Below, piece after piece: positions 1 to 60,200 of a stretch of 64,000 bases of DNA. The position numbers and the translations under genes were made by a program. Source of the stretch: Tubiluchus corallicola (lineage: Eukaryota > Priapulida > Priapulimorpha > Priapulimorphida > Tubiluchidae); the NCBI GenBank assembly GCA_030141605.1, contig JAQGDQ010001044.1:1-64000 (forward strand). Direction: 5' to 3'. The first letter of the stretch is position 1. Every line of letters begins with the position of its first letter. Below the pieces are notes generated by a model, which worked only from the letters and a program-made list of their open reading frames with translations, was not told the origin of the DNA and searched no databases.

Positions 1-365
1 TGTCATTGATGGTGATCGTGAAAAGGTCAAAGGTTAAGTGTACCAGACAACGCATTTGTGTACACTTGACAATGCCTCGCTGCCCATGCTGTTGTTGTAA
101 TAGTAACAGTTTCAACAGCTAGCTAGAACCTTACCTAGTTCATTTTTTCTTGTTCCCAACCAAGATCCTGGTATCACTCTATGCACAGAGACTAATGCGT
201 AATTAAGTAATGTCCACGTAAAATGACTGAAGTTGCTAAACCGATGCGACAGACGGCTTTGCTTTAAAAACACGTCACGTGACGGCTGTAGTTGAGACAC
301 ATTGCTGTGGTACTGTTAACCTTTGACCTACAGTAACTGTGCTTCCACATAGCCAGACTGTGAAA
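1..365 (-). mobile_element. MITE family A, copy 1 (GLDC intron)
   Basis: An inverted repeat gtcaaaggttaagtgtacc at 26-44 pairs with ggtactgttaacctttgac at 309-327. The interior matches, in reverse, the copies at 7050-7435 and 54282-54721. It is a short non-coding element bounded by terminal inverted repeats; no target-site duplication could be fixed. It may begin before position 1. Confidence 0.75.
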
Positions 366-513
366 AGTCTTACTGACAAATGTACGTAGACATTCGGGCA
401 AGAATGCTGCAATGAAAAAGATGTATTATTAGAAGAAGAATTTCACCAACTAACTTCCATACTGCTCACATATCAAAATGGCCGTCATAAATGTCTTTTT
501 ACGCGCATTGCAG

Positions 514-14571
<14,058 letters not shown>

Positions 14572-14951
14572 TGTACACTAGCATCGTTTATACATGATTA
14601 TATATAGTCATTTATGATGTCTCTCGTGCATTGATGATTAACGTAAGTAGACCGGATTTAAGTAAAAATCACGATTAAAGTGCGAGCAGAAATTTAGAAA
14701 AACATTATTTATAGTTTTCTGCCTGTAGGTGGCAGTGATAGCAAAGGTAATTTTCCATTTTCTGTTTAAGCAGAAGTTTTACCCGTAAATGTCAACTTTC
14801 AGTGACGACTGGTTGAAAACGTCACATGAATCCTTCATCGATTAGATCCAGTGCAGATCCGGACTAATTTTCCGATATTTAGATCTGGTATTTGTTGTCG
14901 CCATGTTCCCACAATCCTTTGTGCTCTCTACCTTTACGCTATGCAAATAAA
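14572..14951 (+). terminator. GLDC: GLDC 3' UTR with AATAAA polyadenylation signal
   Basis: About 375 nt of non-coding sequence follows the stop. A canonical AATAAA lies at 14946-14951 and is followed by a T/G-containing stretch. I infer cleavage about 10-30 bases beyond; no other AATAAA lies between the stop and this site. Confidence 0.6.
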
Positions 14952-15262
14952 GTGTAAAAAAGTGTCGTAATTGTATAGATACTGGTATACTGCCAAGATA
15001 CTCGCTCCGTTTTTGATCCGTGGTTATTTACTGGTAACAGAGTAGTGATAGGTTTTACAAGTTGAAGTGTAGCAAAGTGATTTTGAATAGCAATAGTCAT
15101 TAGATCAGGAATTCATGTGATATTAGTAGTCTTAGTCTTTTGCCCGCGCACCATTTTTTATCAAACGTCAGTTGTTAAACAGGAGTCAATTTCGTCTAAG
15201 TTTTCAAGTTTGAAAAGTCTGTAGAGAGAGAGATGAATGGAAAAATAACTAGGGGAGCTACA
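14952..15262. other. Intergenic, no feature seen
   Basis: AT-rich sequence after the GLDC poly(A) signal. Nothing coding on either strand. Confidence 0.5.
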
Positions 15263-15838
15263 TAGGGTTACCATATTGTCTGAGTTGAAAAAGAGGACAC
15301 TTTTTCGCACACTTGTAAGTAGGCAAAAATGACCAGTCTAGGGTTTATTAAAACAATGCAAAATAAAATGCACATTATACAAATAGGCCTACATGTATTC
15401 TAATAGCAATACCAAATGGCTAAACTGCAAAAAACATTAACACACTGCAACTGTCAGTCGCCTGCTTCTTCTTGGCTCGACTGCAAAACAGTGAAACTAT
15501 ACAAATTAAAAGAAATTCACATAAAAACAAAAAAAATGGCTCGCGGAAGCTGATGTCATTTTAAGTCGTCAGCGAATACGCCGAGTATCGACAGTCATGT
15601 GACCCATAGTGATGTGCGTATCGCTTACATTTGTTCAGTAAATATGAGATGTTAGCAACATCTTGTATTGAAAATTAACGAGCTTTTCTTTGTCTCATAC
15701 TGTCGTACTCCTCTGCAGTTGGCAACGTCCGTACGTACTTACGGATTGAGGCAAAACCCGGACAAACTGCCGTTTTTTTTCAAAAACCTGCCCGGACAGA
15801 GGCGGGTCCAGGGAAACCCGGACGTATGGTAACCCTAC
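15263..15838. mobile_element. TIR-bounded MITE, 576 bp
   Basis: Ends TAGGGTTACCATATTGTC and the reverse complement of TAGGGTTACCATACGTCC form inverted termini. TA sits at both edges. Just inside the right end, aaacccggac-type motifs repeat. Non-autonomous; family uncertain. Confidence 0.8.
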
Positions 15839-16152
15839 CTATATAAACACCCTGACTGGGGCCGAGGGCAGCCAGTCTACGGTAGCCTGTAGACGTGTAA
15901 TAAGGAGCATTGGTAACTATTGCCACTTAGGGAAAAACTTGTCGCATAAGAAAGTGCTGAAGAAGTTAAAAAAATATTGTTGTGTGTTTAACTTCTGCTT
16001 GAGAAATTAGCGTGCGAGATTTAGCGTTTTAACAAATTAGACTTGATATTTGTTGCAACATTACGACTATTAGTTGACTTAGCTGCAAAGCTAGTTAAGC
16101 TTTTGTAATTATGCAGTATTTATTCCTTATATGGACACATTTAATTTACCAT

Positions 16153-16798
16153 ATGTCTGCTTGCATAGCAAAATCGTTCATAAGTCGGCTTAAATTTTTC
16201 TAGTTAATCAAATATCCTGAATCTCCATTTCTTGAGGATCATTTTGATACCAAGCTCATTGCTCTATGTTGTTTCTAAGCTGAGATAATCCACGTTGAAG
16301 TTGAGGTTGCAGGCTGCAAACTGAAAAACTTAATCTTGAGAAAATCACTGTTAAAGTCAGCCATTGTTTTTAGTCTTAGCAACTCCACAAATGTTGGTTG
16401 CTACGGACTTTGCAAGAACACATTGAAGTTATATTTAAATCCAGTAGATGGCTCTTCCTGACAAAGACCTGGCCTTGGCAACAGAAAAACCTGAAGCAAA
16501 ATGACTGCTTCCATGAGCTACCATCTGAGTCTGAAAATACAAGTTTTTTTACAATTGCAGTACTACTTTCTAGCCAGAAAAATGGTTAAGACATTATAAA
16601 ATTAAATTTTTAATGTTTTTTGAACACTTTCTTGATAATTTGATGATAGCATATAAAATTTCAATATATTTAGCGTTGGTTTTTATAAAATAGAAAAAAT
16701 TGACATTTCACCGAATTTTTGGGTCATTCTTCTTTGAAGGATCCGAACGTAATTCTAACTAAGCCGACTTATGGACCGTTTTGGTTTGCAATCACACA
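16153..16798 (+). mobile_element. MITE family B, copy 4, full length
   Basis: Left end tgtctgcttgcatagcaaaa and right end ttttggtttgcaatcacaca are inverted complements over about 40 bp, including ATAAGTCGGCTTA on the left and TAAGCCGACTTAT on the right. Same orientation as the three copies in GLDC. It lies 1.2 kb past the GLDC poly(A) signal. Confidence 0.87.
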
Positions 16799-17198
16799 AA
16801 TTGTTTCACAAAATTCTGTAACAGATGTTAGCAAAATGTTGTTTATTGGCGGTGCCATATTGCTTGCTATTTCTAGTGCCTTGATGCATCGTTAAATAGT
16901 TTGTGCCTTAGTAGTAATATGAGAATGATGAGAAGAAATTTATGATTATTATTATAGGAAAATTGAATATCTAACTGAACTGTTTTTTCCAATGTTATTT
17001 TGTTACATAATTGGGTATCGGGGTATAACTGATAAGTTTATTTTTCGTTTTTGATTTTTTAACGTATGTTTATAGAGAAAGTTAATGAAGTTATTATAAT
17101 TTAATGAAATGCTGCGTCCCATATTTAGTTCGATGCATTCACAAAGAATCAGTTTTATTGTAGATATGAAACGTATTGCTTCTGTTTGTTGACATTGT

Positions 17199-17773
17199 CC
17201 TAATGGCACGTTCAAACTAGCGTGTTTTTTTGCCAACTAACTCGCAAGCATGTTCAGACTAGAGAGCAAAACTTGCTGCAAGTTACTCTCCAGCAGTAGA
17301 CGTGAGTTGACAGCACACTTCTCTATTCGCTGTGAGAAGTGTCAAGAGTAACTTGTCGAGGCTTTCACATTAGATAGTAAATTAACTCACAGCAGTTGTC
17401 GGAGCGTTTGCAATTTCTTCCCGACAGTAACTCACAAAGCAGTTAACACTTGCGAGCTTGCTATCAGAGAGAGCTGTGAGCTTGCTGTCAGAGAGAGTAA
17501 CTCGCAAAACAGTTAACACTTGCAAGCTTGCTGTCAGAGAGAGTAACTCGCAAAGCAGTTCACACTTGCGAGCTTGCTATCAGAGAGAGTCTGTGAGCTT
17601 GCTGTCAGAGAGAGTAACTCGCAAAGCAGTTAACACTTGTGAGCTTGCTGTCAGAGAGAGTAACTCGCAAAGCAGTTCACACTTGCGAGCTTGCTGTCAG
17701 AGACAGTAACTCGCAAAGCAGTTAACACTTGCGAGCTTACTGTCAAAGAAAAAAGTGTGAATGCGCCATTAGG
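17199..17773. mobile_element. MITE with internal minisatellite, 575 bp
   Basis: Ends CCTAATGGCACGTTCAAACT and the reverse complement of CCTAATGGCGCATTCACACT are inverted termini. The interior is a tandem array of a ~60-bp unit containing CTTGCTGTCAGAGAGAGTAA and CTCGCAAAGCAGTTAACACT. The Cys/Ser/Arg-rich frame at 17458-17709 is only this array read in one frame. Confidence 0.85.
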
Positions 17774-19159
17774 TTTAGAATGTATATGAAAACGGATATA
17801 ATCAAGATTTTATTACACCTTTTCACTGTTGAGAGTTATTTGATAGACTCACTGTTGTTTTTATAGCTGTGCTTAAAAGCTAACGTGTTGTTGTTATGTA
17901 GATAGGAAAGGGTTAATGGCTTTTTTATTATTCAGCTTACGCTTGTTTACTTTGCTGATGAGATGTGTATATTTATTTACAAATAAAGCATGCTGTGAAG
18001 TTAAAATGGTAGTAAGTGTACCTTTGCGTTTTTATCAGTTTTCACCAGTTGCCGACAGATGGCAGTCGCCCACAATCTCGTGTAAATCCAAATTGTAGGT
18101 CTGAGAACTTGTCAGTTTATTAAATAGCAAGCCAGGAAAGGTTTTAAGCCTGATGCACTATCATACTACCTCTTAGTATCGGATTTAAATGTTATTAAGC
18201 AGAACTTTTGCAGTAAAATTAAGCAATATTAATTACCAAATAAATAGTGGTGTGTAATGAGCTTTTTAGGCGTGTTTATAAGGACTCCAGTCTAGTCTAG
18301 CCAGCCAGCTGTATGGTATCAATTTCAGCTCTTAGCTCCTGGCTTACATATTTTGTGACAGCTACTAGCGTGTCAGCCTTGGCTAGCAGCACCATGGAGT
18401 CAGCTGGTAACAAGACAAACCATATAGCACTTCTGTTGCAGATGTGCTGTTTCACAAAAATAATGAAATCAAACCTTGCACAGAAATAGTGTACAGTCTG
18501 CGTGAAATTTAAAAAACAAGGTCAAAAAAAATTAATACGAAAGTTAAAGCCACGATCAAATACGCGTTATTTAACAATACGCATTTAATTAAGCTAGTAA
18601 TTTAATTTATTCCACTGACTGTAAGTTTAGTCCTTGTTAAAAATTTCAGAAACTTTAACCATTGAATGATTGAGTAATTATTTTCAGTCTGACTAGGCTA
18701 AACGCCCTCTTCTTGTCACTGGCAATCAGTAATGCAAGGTATCAGAGGAGACACTGATTTTGTAGACTTGTGAGATGCTGTCTTTCGAGAAGCCTATTGA
18801 AATTTGGAGGAACGTTTGTAAACTTACGGTTCCGAATTTTCATTGATTCAATTTTAATCTTTTGTGGCTGATGGTGAATCACCAGTGAATGATCTATTGC
18901 GGATCGTAAACAAAATCGTGAAGATATTCATCAATTAAATGAGAAGAGTTTCGCGTGAGCAATCTCCTATTGAACTTGAGTCAACTGACACACATCGTAC
19001 GATGTCTGGTGTGTTGCGCAAACTCACACTGCGCATGCACTACATTTCAACACACACGAGTTGTGTACAGTAGTTACAGCCATTCTGCCGGCTTTGAGAA
19101 AAATTGTGTGGAGGATTGTGCGAAGTGTGTGCTCCCTGCATTTATTGACTGTATTCAAA
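17774..19159. other. Region upstream of the receptor gene
   Basis: No exon, TIR element or tandem array is obvious. It must contain the 5' UTR and probably the promoter for the exon at 19160, but I see no TATA box at a convincing place. TTATAA at 18276 followed by a CAGTCTAGTCTAGCCAGCCA patch is too far upstream to judge. Confidence 0.4.
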
Positions 19160-52829
<33,670 letters not shown>

Positions 52830-52946
52830 GTAAGCAGCTTGACCTTGATTGACCTTGACCTTTGACACATTGCAAACTGGGAATGAAAAATATACCACAA
52901 TTAGAAACAAGGAAAAAGAAAGAAAGGGTACAATGCATCCTTGGTG

Positions 52947-53318
52947 AACAGCCAGAACCAGCACGGCAAACGAAACCACCCAGAGTCAGTATATGTTAAA
53001 GCAGGCGGTCACCGATATGTTCTTTGACCGGGCTTGGTGTTGCTTAACTTCAATTAGTAAAGGAAATCTTTAGTAAACAGCCAGAACCAGCACGGCAAAT
53101 AAAGCCACAGAGACAGTATATGTTAGAGCAGGCGGTCACCCATCCATTGTTTGACTAGGCTTGATGTTGCTTAACTTCAATTAGTAAGGCAAGTCCTTAG
53201 TAAACAGCCAGAATGAGCACAGCATATGAAACCACACCAAGTGAGTATATATTAAACCAGGCGGTTACCGATCCGTTCCTTGACCAGCCTTACTGTTGCC
53301 TAACTTCAATTACTAACC
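52947..53318 (-). repeat. Three tandem 5S-rRNA-like segments (left arm)
   Basis: Reverse complement of 56817-57189. Each ~125-bp unit holds a segment like the 5S rRNA internal promoter (AAGTTAAGCAAC...GGTGACCGCCTG). See the right-arm entry. Confidence 0.7.
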
Positions 53319-53641
53319 AAACAGTAGTAAATTAGGATTTTGTTAAGCAATTTTTCTTATGAGTATCAGGGGAGTATTAGCATCATAATAAAAGTAAATT
53401 TTTACTTTCTTAACTTGGTATTATTTTAAATCAGCTGATTCAGCAGATTCAAGGCTGTAAAAGAAATACTTATCAGCTGTTATTTGAATCCCAGGAGATA
53501 AAACAATATTTTATAGTATTATAAACCTTCTTAGGTATTGAATTTAGAAGTTTTAGTGATGTATTCATGCGTGCTATAAAGCACAGTGTAGACATACAAT
53601 GCAAAATGGAAAAAATCGCATTTTAAAAATGGTTCATAAGG

Positions 53642-53812
53642 ACTACGGTAAGTCCTCGCTTAACAACTCCCTGCTTGTCGATGTTTCGTTTTAACGACGC
53701 CTTTTCCCCACTTTACGACGCACGTTCCATATTAACGACGATTTCTTTCCTTCGCACAAAGTCGTTTTTCATTTGATCAACAACTTTTTTACCACATTTG
53801 AAGCACTAAAAC
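53642..53812. mobile_element. Truncated TIR element at the left-arm edge
   Basis: CTACGGTAAGTCCTCGCTTA starts the same element that is complete at about 55584-56489. The left copy stops at 53812, exactly where the inverted duplication ends. Confidence 0.75.
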
Positions 53813-54020
53813 TAGGCAAGCATTAAGAAGAAAATTTACCGCTGTACTCATGCATGAGCTGTCGAACGTGTGTTGTTCATCACAAACTAACACATCTGAA
53901 CTAAGAGGTACAGCACCTGTTTTCTGTGCAATGCGTTTCTGAAATGCAGGCGCTAGCGAACAATGAAATGCATGTAACAGCAAAGAACTAGTGACACGAA
54001 ATGTGAAATTGTGTTTTTGC
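53805..54020 (+). mobile_element. MITE family C fragment at the junction
   Basis: ACTAAAACTAGGCAAG onward matches the reverse complement of 28900-29130 and the + strand of 10950-11140, with GAGGTACAGCACCTGTTTTC. It starts abruptly at the left-arm edge, sharing ACTAAAAC with it. Confidence 0.75.
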
Positions 54021-54047
54021 GAAGAAACACTAAAGCAAAAAACTTAC

Positions 54048-54247
54048 ATGTTGATCTTGTAAATTGACTGAAGGGAAATGTCTGACCAGAACAGCAGATT
54101 TTCCTCGTACAGGAAGTCGACAGACACGGCGCTCTTCAATCCGGTGGCGATGCTCGCGTAATCGTGATCGTGTAGATCAATCTGTCGGATGTCGTGTCTG
54201 TTGGCGAAGAGAAGCTTCGGTCGCCGTCCGTCGGCCTTGCAGAACCC
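54048..54247 (-). CDS. Receptor exon 10: start of YWTD beta-propeller
   Basis: Reads [20 protein letters not shown], then [40 protein letters not shown] and SIYKIN plus [14 protein letters not shown] and LLFWSD are the LFTNRHEVRKM and IYWSD counterparts of LDLR blades. Acceptor tatctgcag, donor gtaagt, phase 2 out. No following exon is present in the window. Confidence 0.93.
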
Positions 54248-57200
54248 CTGCAGATAAAGAAATCGAGAATGAAATGAAGTTCTAAGTGTATCACAGCAGC
54301 GCACTTTAACTACAACAGTCGTATGACATGTGTGTAAGGCAAAGTCGTCTGCTGTATCAGTTCAGTAACTGCGAAGGTTAAGTGCACCACAGCAGCGCAC
54401 TTTAACTACAACCGTCACACGACATGTGTGTAAGGCAAAGTCGTCTGCTGTATCAGTCCAGTAACTTCATTTGTTTTACGAGGACTTAATTGTGCATTAG
54501 TCTATTAGCTAGATTTAGAGGAATTTACTAGCAGGATTTTGCTTGGGAACAAGAAAAAATGAACTAGGTAAGGTTCTAGCTAGCTGTTAAAACTGTCACT
54601 ATTACAACAGCATGGGCTGTGAGTGAGGCGTTGTCAAGTGTACACAAACGAGTTTTTTGGTAAACTTAACCCCTAATTTTTTGATCATCATCAATCGCTG
54701 GAACTATGACAAGGCTTATTATCTACATGTACAATACAATGGATGGAATACACACATTGAAGCACAGTTTCATAGAGAAGCAGCTCTGGAATAATCAAGT
54801 TTCTCTTTTCACACTTATTTACAGCATTGACCAAGCATTGTGTAACATTTAATAACTTGAGAAAGTTTACGTCAGGGATGTGCAAATTATCTGACTAGCC
54901 GGGCCACATTAAACTTTCCCGCAATTCCTGTGGGCCACATGCAGTTTGGTCGAGGAGTAGGAGTAGGAGCTGATAACAATTTTTTTTGCATCCGATTTGC
55001 GCACATCATTACTACTGCACTGCTACACTCAAGAAACTATTTTAGAAGTTATTAAAATTTATATTAAAAACCATATATTTCGTCATGTCCGACAGTGACA
55101 TTAAGTGACAACGATGGGTTAATGCCATCCGATCTAGAGGAAAAAACTACCCGCACGATCTTTGCAACAATGGCTGGATCGTGTGGGCCGCACTTTCATT
55201 ACGTTGACAGACCTCTTCGCACAAGATCTCTCGGCGGGCCGCAGTTTGCACACCCCCGGTTTACGTCAACTATATTCTCTACTAGTAAAGAGAACGCACC
55301 GGTTTCACGCTGGAGTCTAAGTGATAACCGTCCGCACAGTGACACTTGTAACCACCCTTGAAGTTGTGACAATCATGCGAACAAGCACCTGGCTTCTCCG
55401 AGCACTCGTCAATGTCTGCAATGATAGAAATATCCATAAAACATGCTTGAGACGTTTAATAATTTAATACGATTAAATTTATTAATTATCTACGCACGTG
55501 AACTTGTTCCAGGCTTACTAATGGAATGATTACTACAACAGAAATCATATAACCTTAGAATCTTGTTAGGAATGCAGCGAGGAGTCCTCGCTTAACGACG
55601 CCAATGCATCCAGCAAAACACGGCATTAAGCGAAACGTTGCAGATAACGATTACACACGAAATACTGAAAGAGAAGCGCTGGGACAATGACCTTGAGACA
55701 ATCTCATCTAGGTACTCAGTCTGGTTGCTATAGGAACAGGTTGCAAACAAATTTACTTCACATAAAGTTTGTATTCAGGTGTCTGGAGGAGTATAAATCA
55801 TGATCATATAGACCATAGATCATAGATAAGTAGATAATAGATCATAGATATGTAGATAATAGATCATAGATATATAGATCACAGATCATAGATAAGTACA
55901 TAATAGATCATAGATATATAGATCACAGATCATAGATATATAGATCATAGATCATAGATATATACATCATAGATATATAGATCATAGATATATAGATCAT
56001 TGATCATAGATATACAGATCATAGATATATATAGATCATAGATATATAGATCATAGATATATACATCATTGATATATAGATCATAGATATATAGATCATA
56101 GATATGTAGATAATAGATCATAGATATATACATCATCGATATATAGATCATAGATAATAGACCATACATTATAGATCATAGATATGTAGATAATAGATCA
56201 TATTATACTCGATACAAACAGCTAGAATTTAGTAGCCAGCCACGAAAAAAACACGTAATAATTGTACTGTTTTACACAACTAGTGCGTTTTAGAGAACAG
56301 AATAATGCAGTACGTTCTGTTTTAGTGCTTCAAATGTGGTAAAAAAGTTGTTGATCAAATGAAAAACGACTTTGTGCGAAGGAAAGAAATCGTCGTTAAT
56401 ATGGAACGTGCGTCGTAAAGTGGGGAAAAGGCGTCGTTAAAACGAAACATCGACAAGCAGGGAGTTGTTAAGCGAGGACTTACCGTAGTCCTTATGAACC
56501 ATTTTTAAAATGCGATTTTTTCCATTTTGCATTGTATGTGAGCACTGTGCTTTATAGCACGCATGAATACATCACTAAAACTTCTAAATTCAATACCTAA
56601 GAAGGTTTATAATACTATAAAATATTGTTTTATCTCCTGGGATTCAAATAACAGCTGATAAGTATTTCTTTTACAGACTTTAATCTGCTGAATCAGCTGA
56701 TTCAGAATAATACCAAGTTAAGAAAGTAAAAATTTACTTTTATTATGATGCTAATGCTCCCCTCATACTCATAAGAAAAATTGCTTAACAAAATCCTAAT
56801 TTACTACTGTTTGGTTAGTAATTGAAGTTAGGCAACAGTAAGGCTGGTCAAGGAACGGATCGGTAACCGCCTGGTTTAATATATACTCACTTGGTGTGGT
56901 TTCATATGCTGTGCTCATTCTGGCTGTTTACTAAGGACTTGCCTTACTAATTGAAGTTAAGCAACATCAAGCCTAGTCAAACAATGGATGGGTGACCGCC
57001 TGCTCTAACATATACTGTCTCTGTGGCTTTATTTGCCGTGCTGGTTCTGGCTGTTTACTAAAGATTTCCTTTACTAATTGAAGTTAAGCAACACCAAGCC
57101 CGGTCAAAGAACATATCGGTGACCGCCTGCTTTAACATATACTGACTCTGGGTGGTTTCGTTTGCCGTGCTGGTTCTGGCTGTTCACCAAGGATGCATTG

Positions 57201-60200
57201 TACCCTTTCTTTCTTTTTCCTTGTTTCTAATTGTGGTATATTTTTCATTCCCAGTTTGCAATGTGTCAAAGGTCAAGGTCAATCAAGGTCAAGCTGCTTA
57301 CCTTCACAAGAGTAGGAGTCATTCGGATTCTGCTTGTAACCCTCGTAGCATTCGCAGTAGAATCCGGCCCGAGTGTCGACGCACTTGTGCAAACACTTGT
57401 TAAAAGCCGTGTCCTCGCACTCGTTACGATCTGTGGATGAAAAGGGAAGCAACAGTTAAGTTACGATCTGTGGATGAAAAGGGAAGCAACAGTTAAGTTA
57501 CGATCTGTGGATGAAAAGGGAAGCAACAGTTAAGTTACGATCTGTGGATGAAAAGGGAAGCAACAGTTAAGTTACGATCTGTGGATGAAAAGGGAAGCAA
57601 CAGTTAAGTTACGATCTGTGGATGAAAAGGGAAGCAACAGTTAAGTTACGATCTGTGGATGAAAAGGGAAGCAACAGTTAAGTTACGATCTGTGGATGAA
57701 AAGGGAAGCAACAGTTAAGTTACGATCTGTGGATGAAAAGGGAAGCAACAGTTAAGTTACGATCTGTGGATGAAAAGGGAAGCAACAGTTAAGTTACGAT
57801 CTGTGGATGAAAAGGGAAGCAACAGTTAGCGCAAATACAGGTTTTCTCTACTTGACCAAGTCTTTAAAGTAACACTTACTTTAAGTACAAGACAGGCTTA
57901 GAGAATATGCTTAAACCCAACTCACTACAAAACGTGTCGATTCCCTCCGGTTCGTCCTCTCCGTGGGCGCAGTCCTTCACGTTGTCGCAAACCTTCTCCA
58001 TGGGAATGCACTGAGTGCCGCACGAGAAGTGAGTCTTCGGGTCGCACGTCACCGTGGGCTCGGTGGGACATCCGATCTCGTCGCTGCCGTCCCGGCACTC
58101 CTCGCGACCGTTGCAGCGCAACGAGCCACGGATGCAGACTCCGTCGTCGCAGTGAAACTGATCCGGGTTGCAGGTACCTAGAAAGAACAACATCGTGACA
58201 ACATCAAGACAACTCTGTTGCAACCCTAAGAGGCCATCTACATATAATTATATCAAGTTTAGTGTAACTAGGTGACCGTTGACGTGATAACGCAAAGTAG
58301 GCAAGTGACTTAGTCACGATATTGTTATCTGACTTCACGCTTTTTCCACACGTTGCCGCCAGCAGCAGACGACGCTACAAGGGTGCGGCCATCTTGCACC
58401 GATCCCAGCAGGCTGCCATTTTTGTAAATTCCTCCACGAAATCTCGGTTCGTTTCTGATAAAGTTTCCTCAATTTTCCACACTATAACTTTCCCCGGATA
58501 CTGTGAATTGGCGCACTGCCTACACTGCCTAGTGTTCATTGCCTGTAGTTTAGTAGGAAACTGCTAAGTGTAAGTGTAAGTACTTGATTGATAGGATGAA
58601 GAATAGAATGTACAAAAAGCTACATGAGTGTGATGCATCAGAAGTAGGTAGGTGGTGGCGCAAATGATAACGCCATTATAAGGCAAGGTAAGGAGGTCCT
58701 GAAAATTGGCCAAAAACTTGATATCGTTATATGTGGATGGCCCCTAAACATTACATGATATTTCCACGCCCAGCTGTGTACGCCCGACCAAGTTTCATTA
58801 ATGACATTATTGTTCAGACTCCCTACGATGTATCTAAGTAGGAACTCGGTAACATTCGAATTTAGTTGCTCAAGTCCACAAGAAGTGGAAATGGATTTAG
58901 CAACCGCTGCCGTCACCAAAAACATGGAAGAACTGGTAAATCCGGATTCAAATTCGTGGATGAAGGAAATTTCAAAGCTTAGAATTAGAATGGGTGGCCA
59001 GTTTAATCACAAACTGGAATAATAATGCCATGTTGAAAGTGCAAAGTGGTACATTGTGATTAATTTCAAAGCGTTTTGTTACTAACTCATTATTAAGTTA
59101 CTTGATTAGTAGAAAAACTTCCAATCTGAAACATTTAGTCACCATGACTTAGACAAAAACATGATATTATGTACAGAAGTAGAGAGACCAAATGGAAGTG
59201 CTCTGAGTTACCGGCAATATTTTATTTTTGTGTTTTACACAAAAACTACAAGAGAAAGATGAAGAAATTTTAGCACTAACACACGACGCTTTTGTATTCA
59301 ACGTCGAAAACAAAACACTAGTGCATTACGTAAAACAGAAATTAGTTAAGAAAGATTTAAACAACGTAAATTATTTAAACTGTACCAAAAAGATTCGAGA
59401 AATGTTTTGCATAATTTGTTCTTTGTAAACAATAGAAAAACAGGCAACTAGAACAGAATTTATGAGAGGCAAAAGCTAGATGGTCTGTCGACTCAGGAAT
59501 GTTTGTTCATCATTTGAATATGATTTGCCAACAAGCAGGGAGTGTTGAAAGTTAAATAAGCAGGTCACATCACGCCACTAGACGTCATAAAACAGCGAAG
59601 ATTATAGCTTTAGCTAGAACTGAGCCCAGCAGCACATCAGACCATAAAACCATCAAATAAGATTTATGTGAAGAAAGAGTAGCATACCAAGCAGAAATTA
59701 CTGGAAAGACGTCGGTCTGGACTCTGGACATGCGAGAGTAGTACCAAGCAGAAATTACCGGGAAGATGTCGGCCTGGACTCTGGACATGCGAGAGTAGTA
59801 CCAAGCAGAAATTACCGGGAAGACGTCGGTCTGGACTCTGGACATGCCAGAGTAGTACCAAGCAGAAATTACCGGGAAGACGTCGGTCTGGACTCTGGAC
59901 ATGCCAGAGTAGTACCAAGCAGAAATTACTGGGAAGACGTCGGTCTGGACTCTGGACATGCAAGAGTAGTACCAAGCAGAAATTACTGGGAAGATGTCGG
60001 TCTGGACTCTGGACACGGAAGAGTAGTACCAAACAGAAATTACTGGAAAGACGTCGGTCTGGACTCTGGACATGCTAGAGTAGTACCAAACAGAAATTAC
60101 CGGAAAGACGTCGGTCTGGACTCTGGACATGCTAGAGTAGTACCAAGCAGAAATTACCGGGAAGACGTCGGTCTGGACTCTGGACATGCCAGAGTAGTAC

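Larger units (their letters stand above)
53813..56328. other. Unique spacer of the inverted duplication
   Basis: 2,516 bp not duplicated between the arms. It contains receptor exons 10 and 9 (- strand), a family C fragment, a family A copy, a hAT MITE, part of a TIR element and a GATCATA-type array. Confidence 0.9.

Noticed and set aside
15839-15900. TATATAAA with a GC-rich stretch downstream, a possible promoter
   Set aside because: It lies just outside a MITE end and more than 3 kb before the first coding exon, with no exon seen in between; not enough to call.
17458-17709. 83-codon repeat-rich frame
   Set aside because: It is the internal ~60-bp array of a MITE read in one frame.
19061-19159. 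N-terminal extension of receptor exon 1 (33 codons)
   Set aside because: It begins with TTG, not ATG; the ATG at 19160 has a good context and gives a proper signal peptide.
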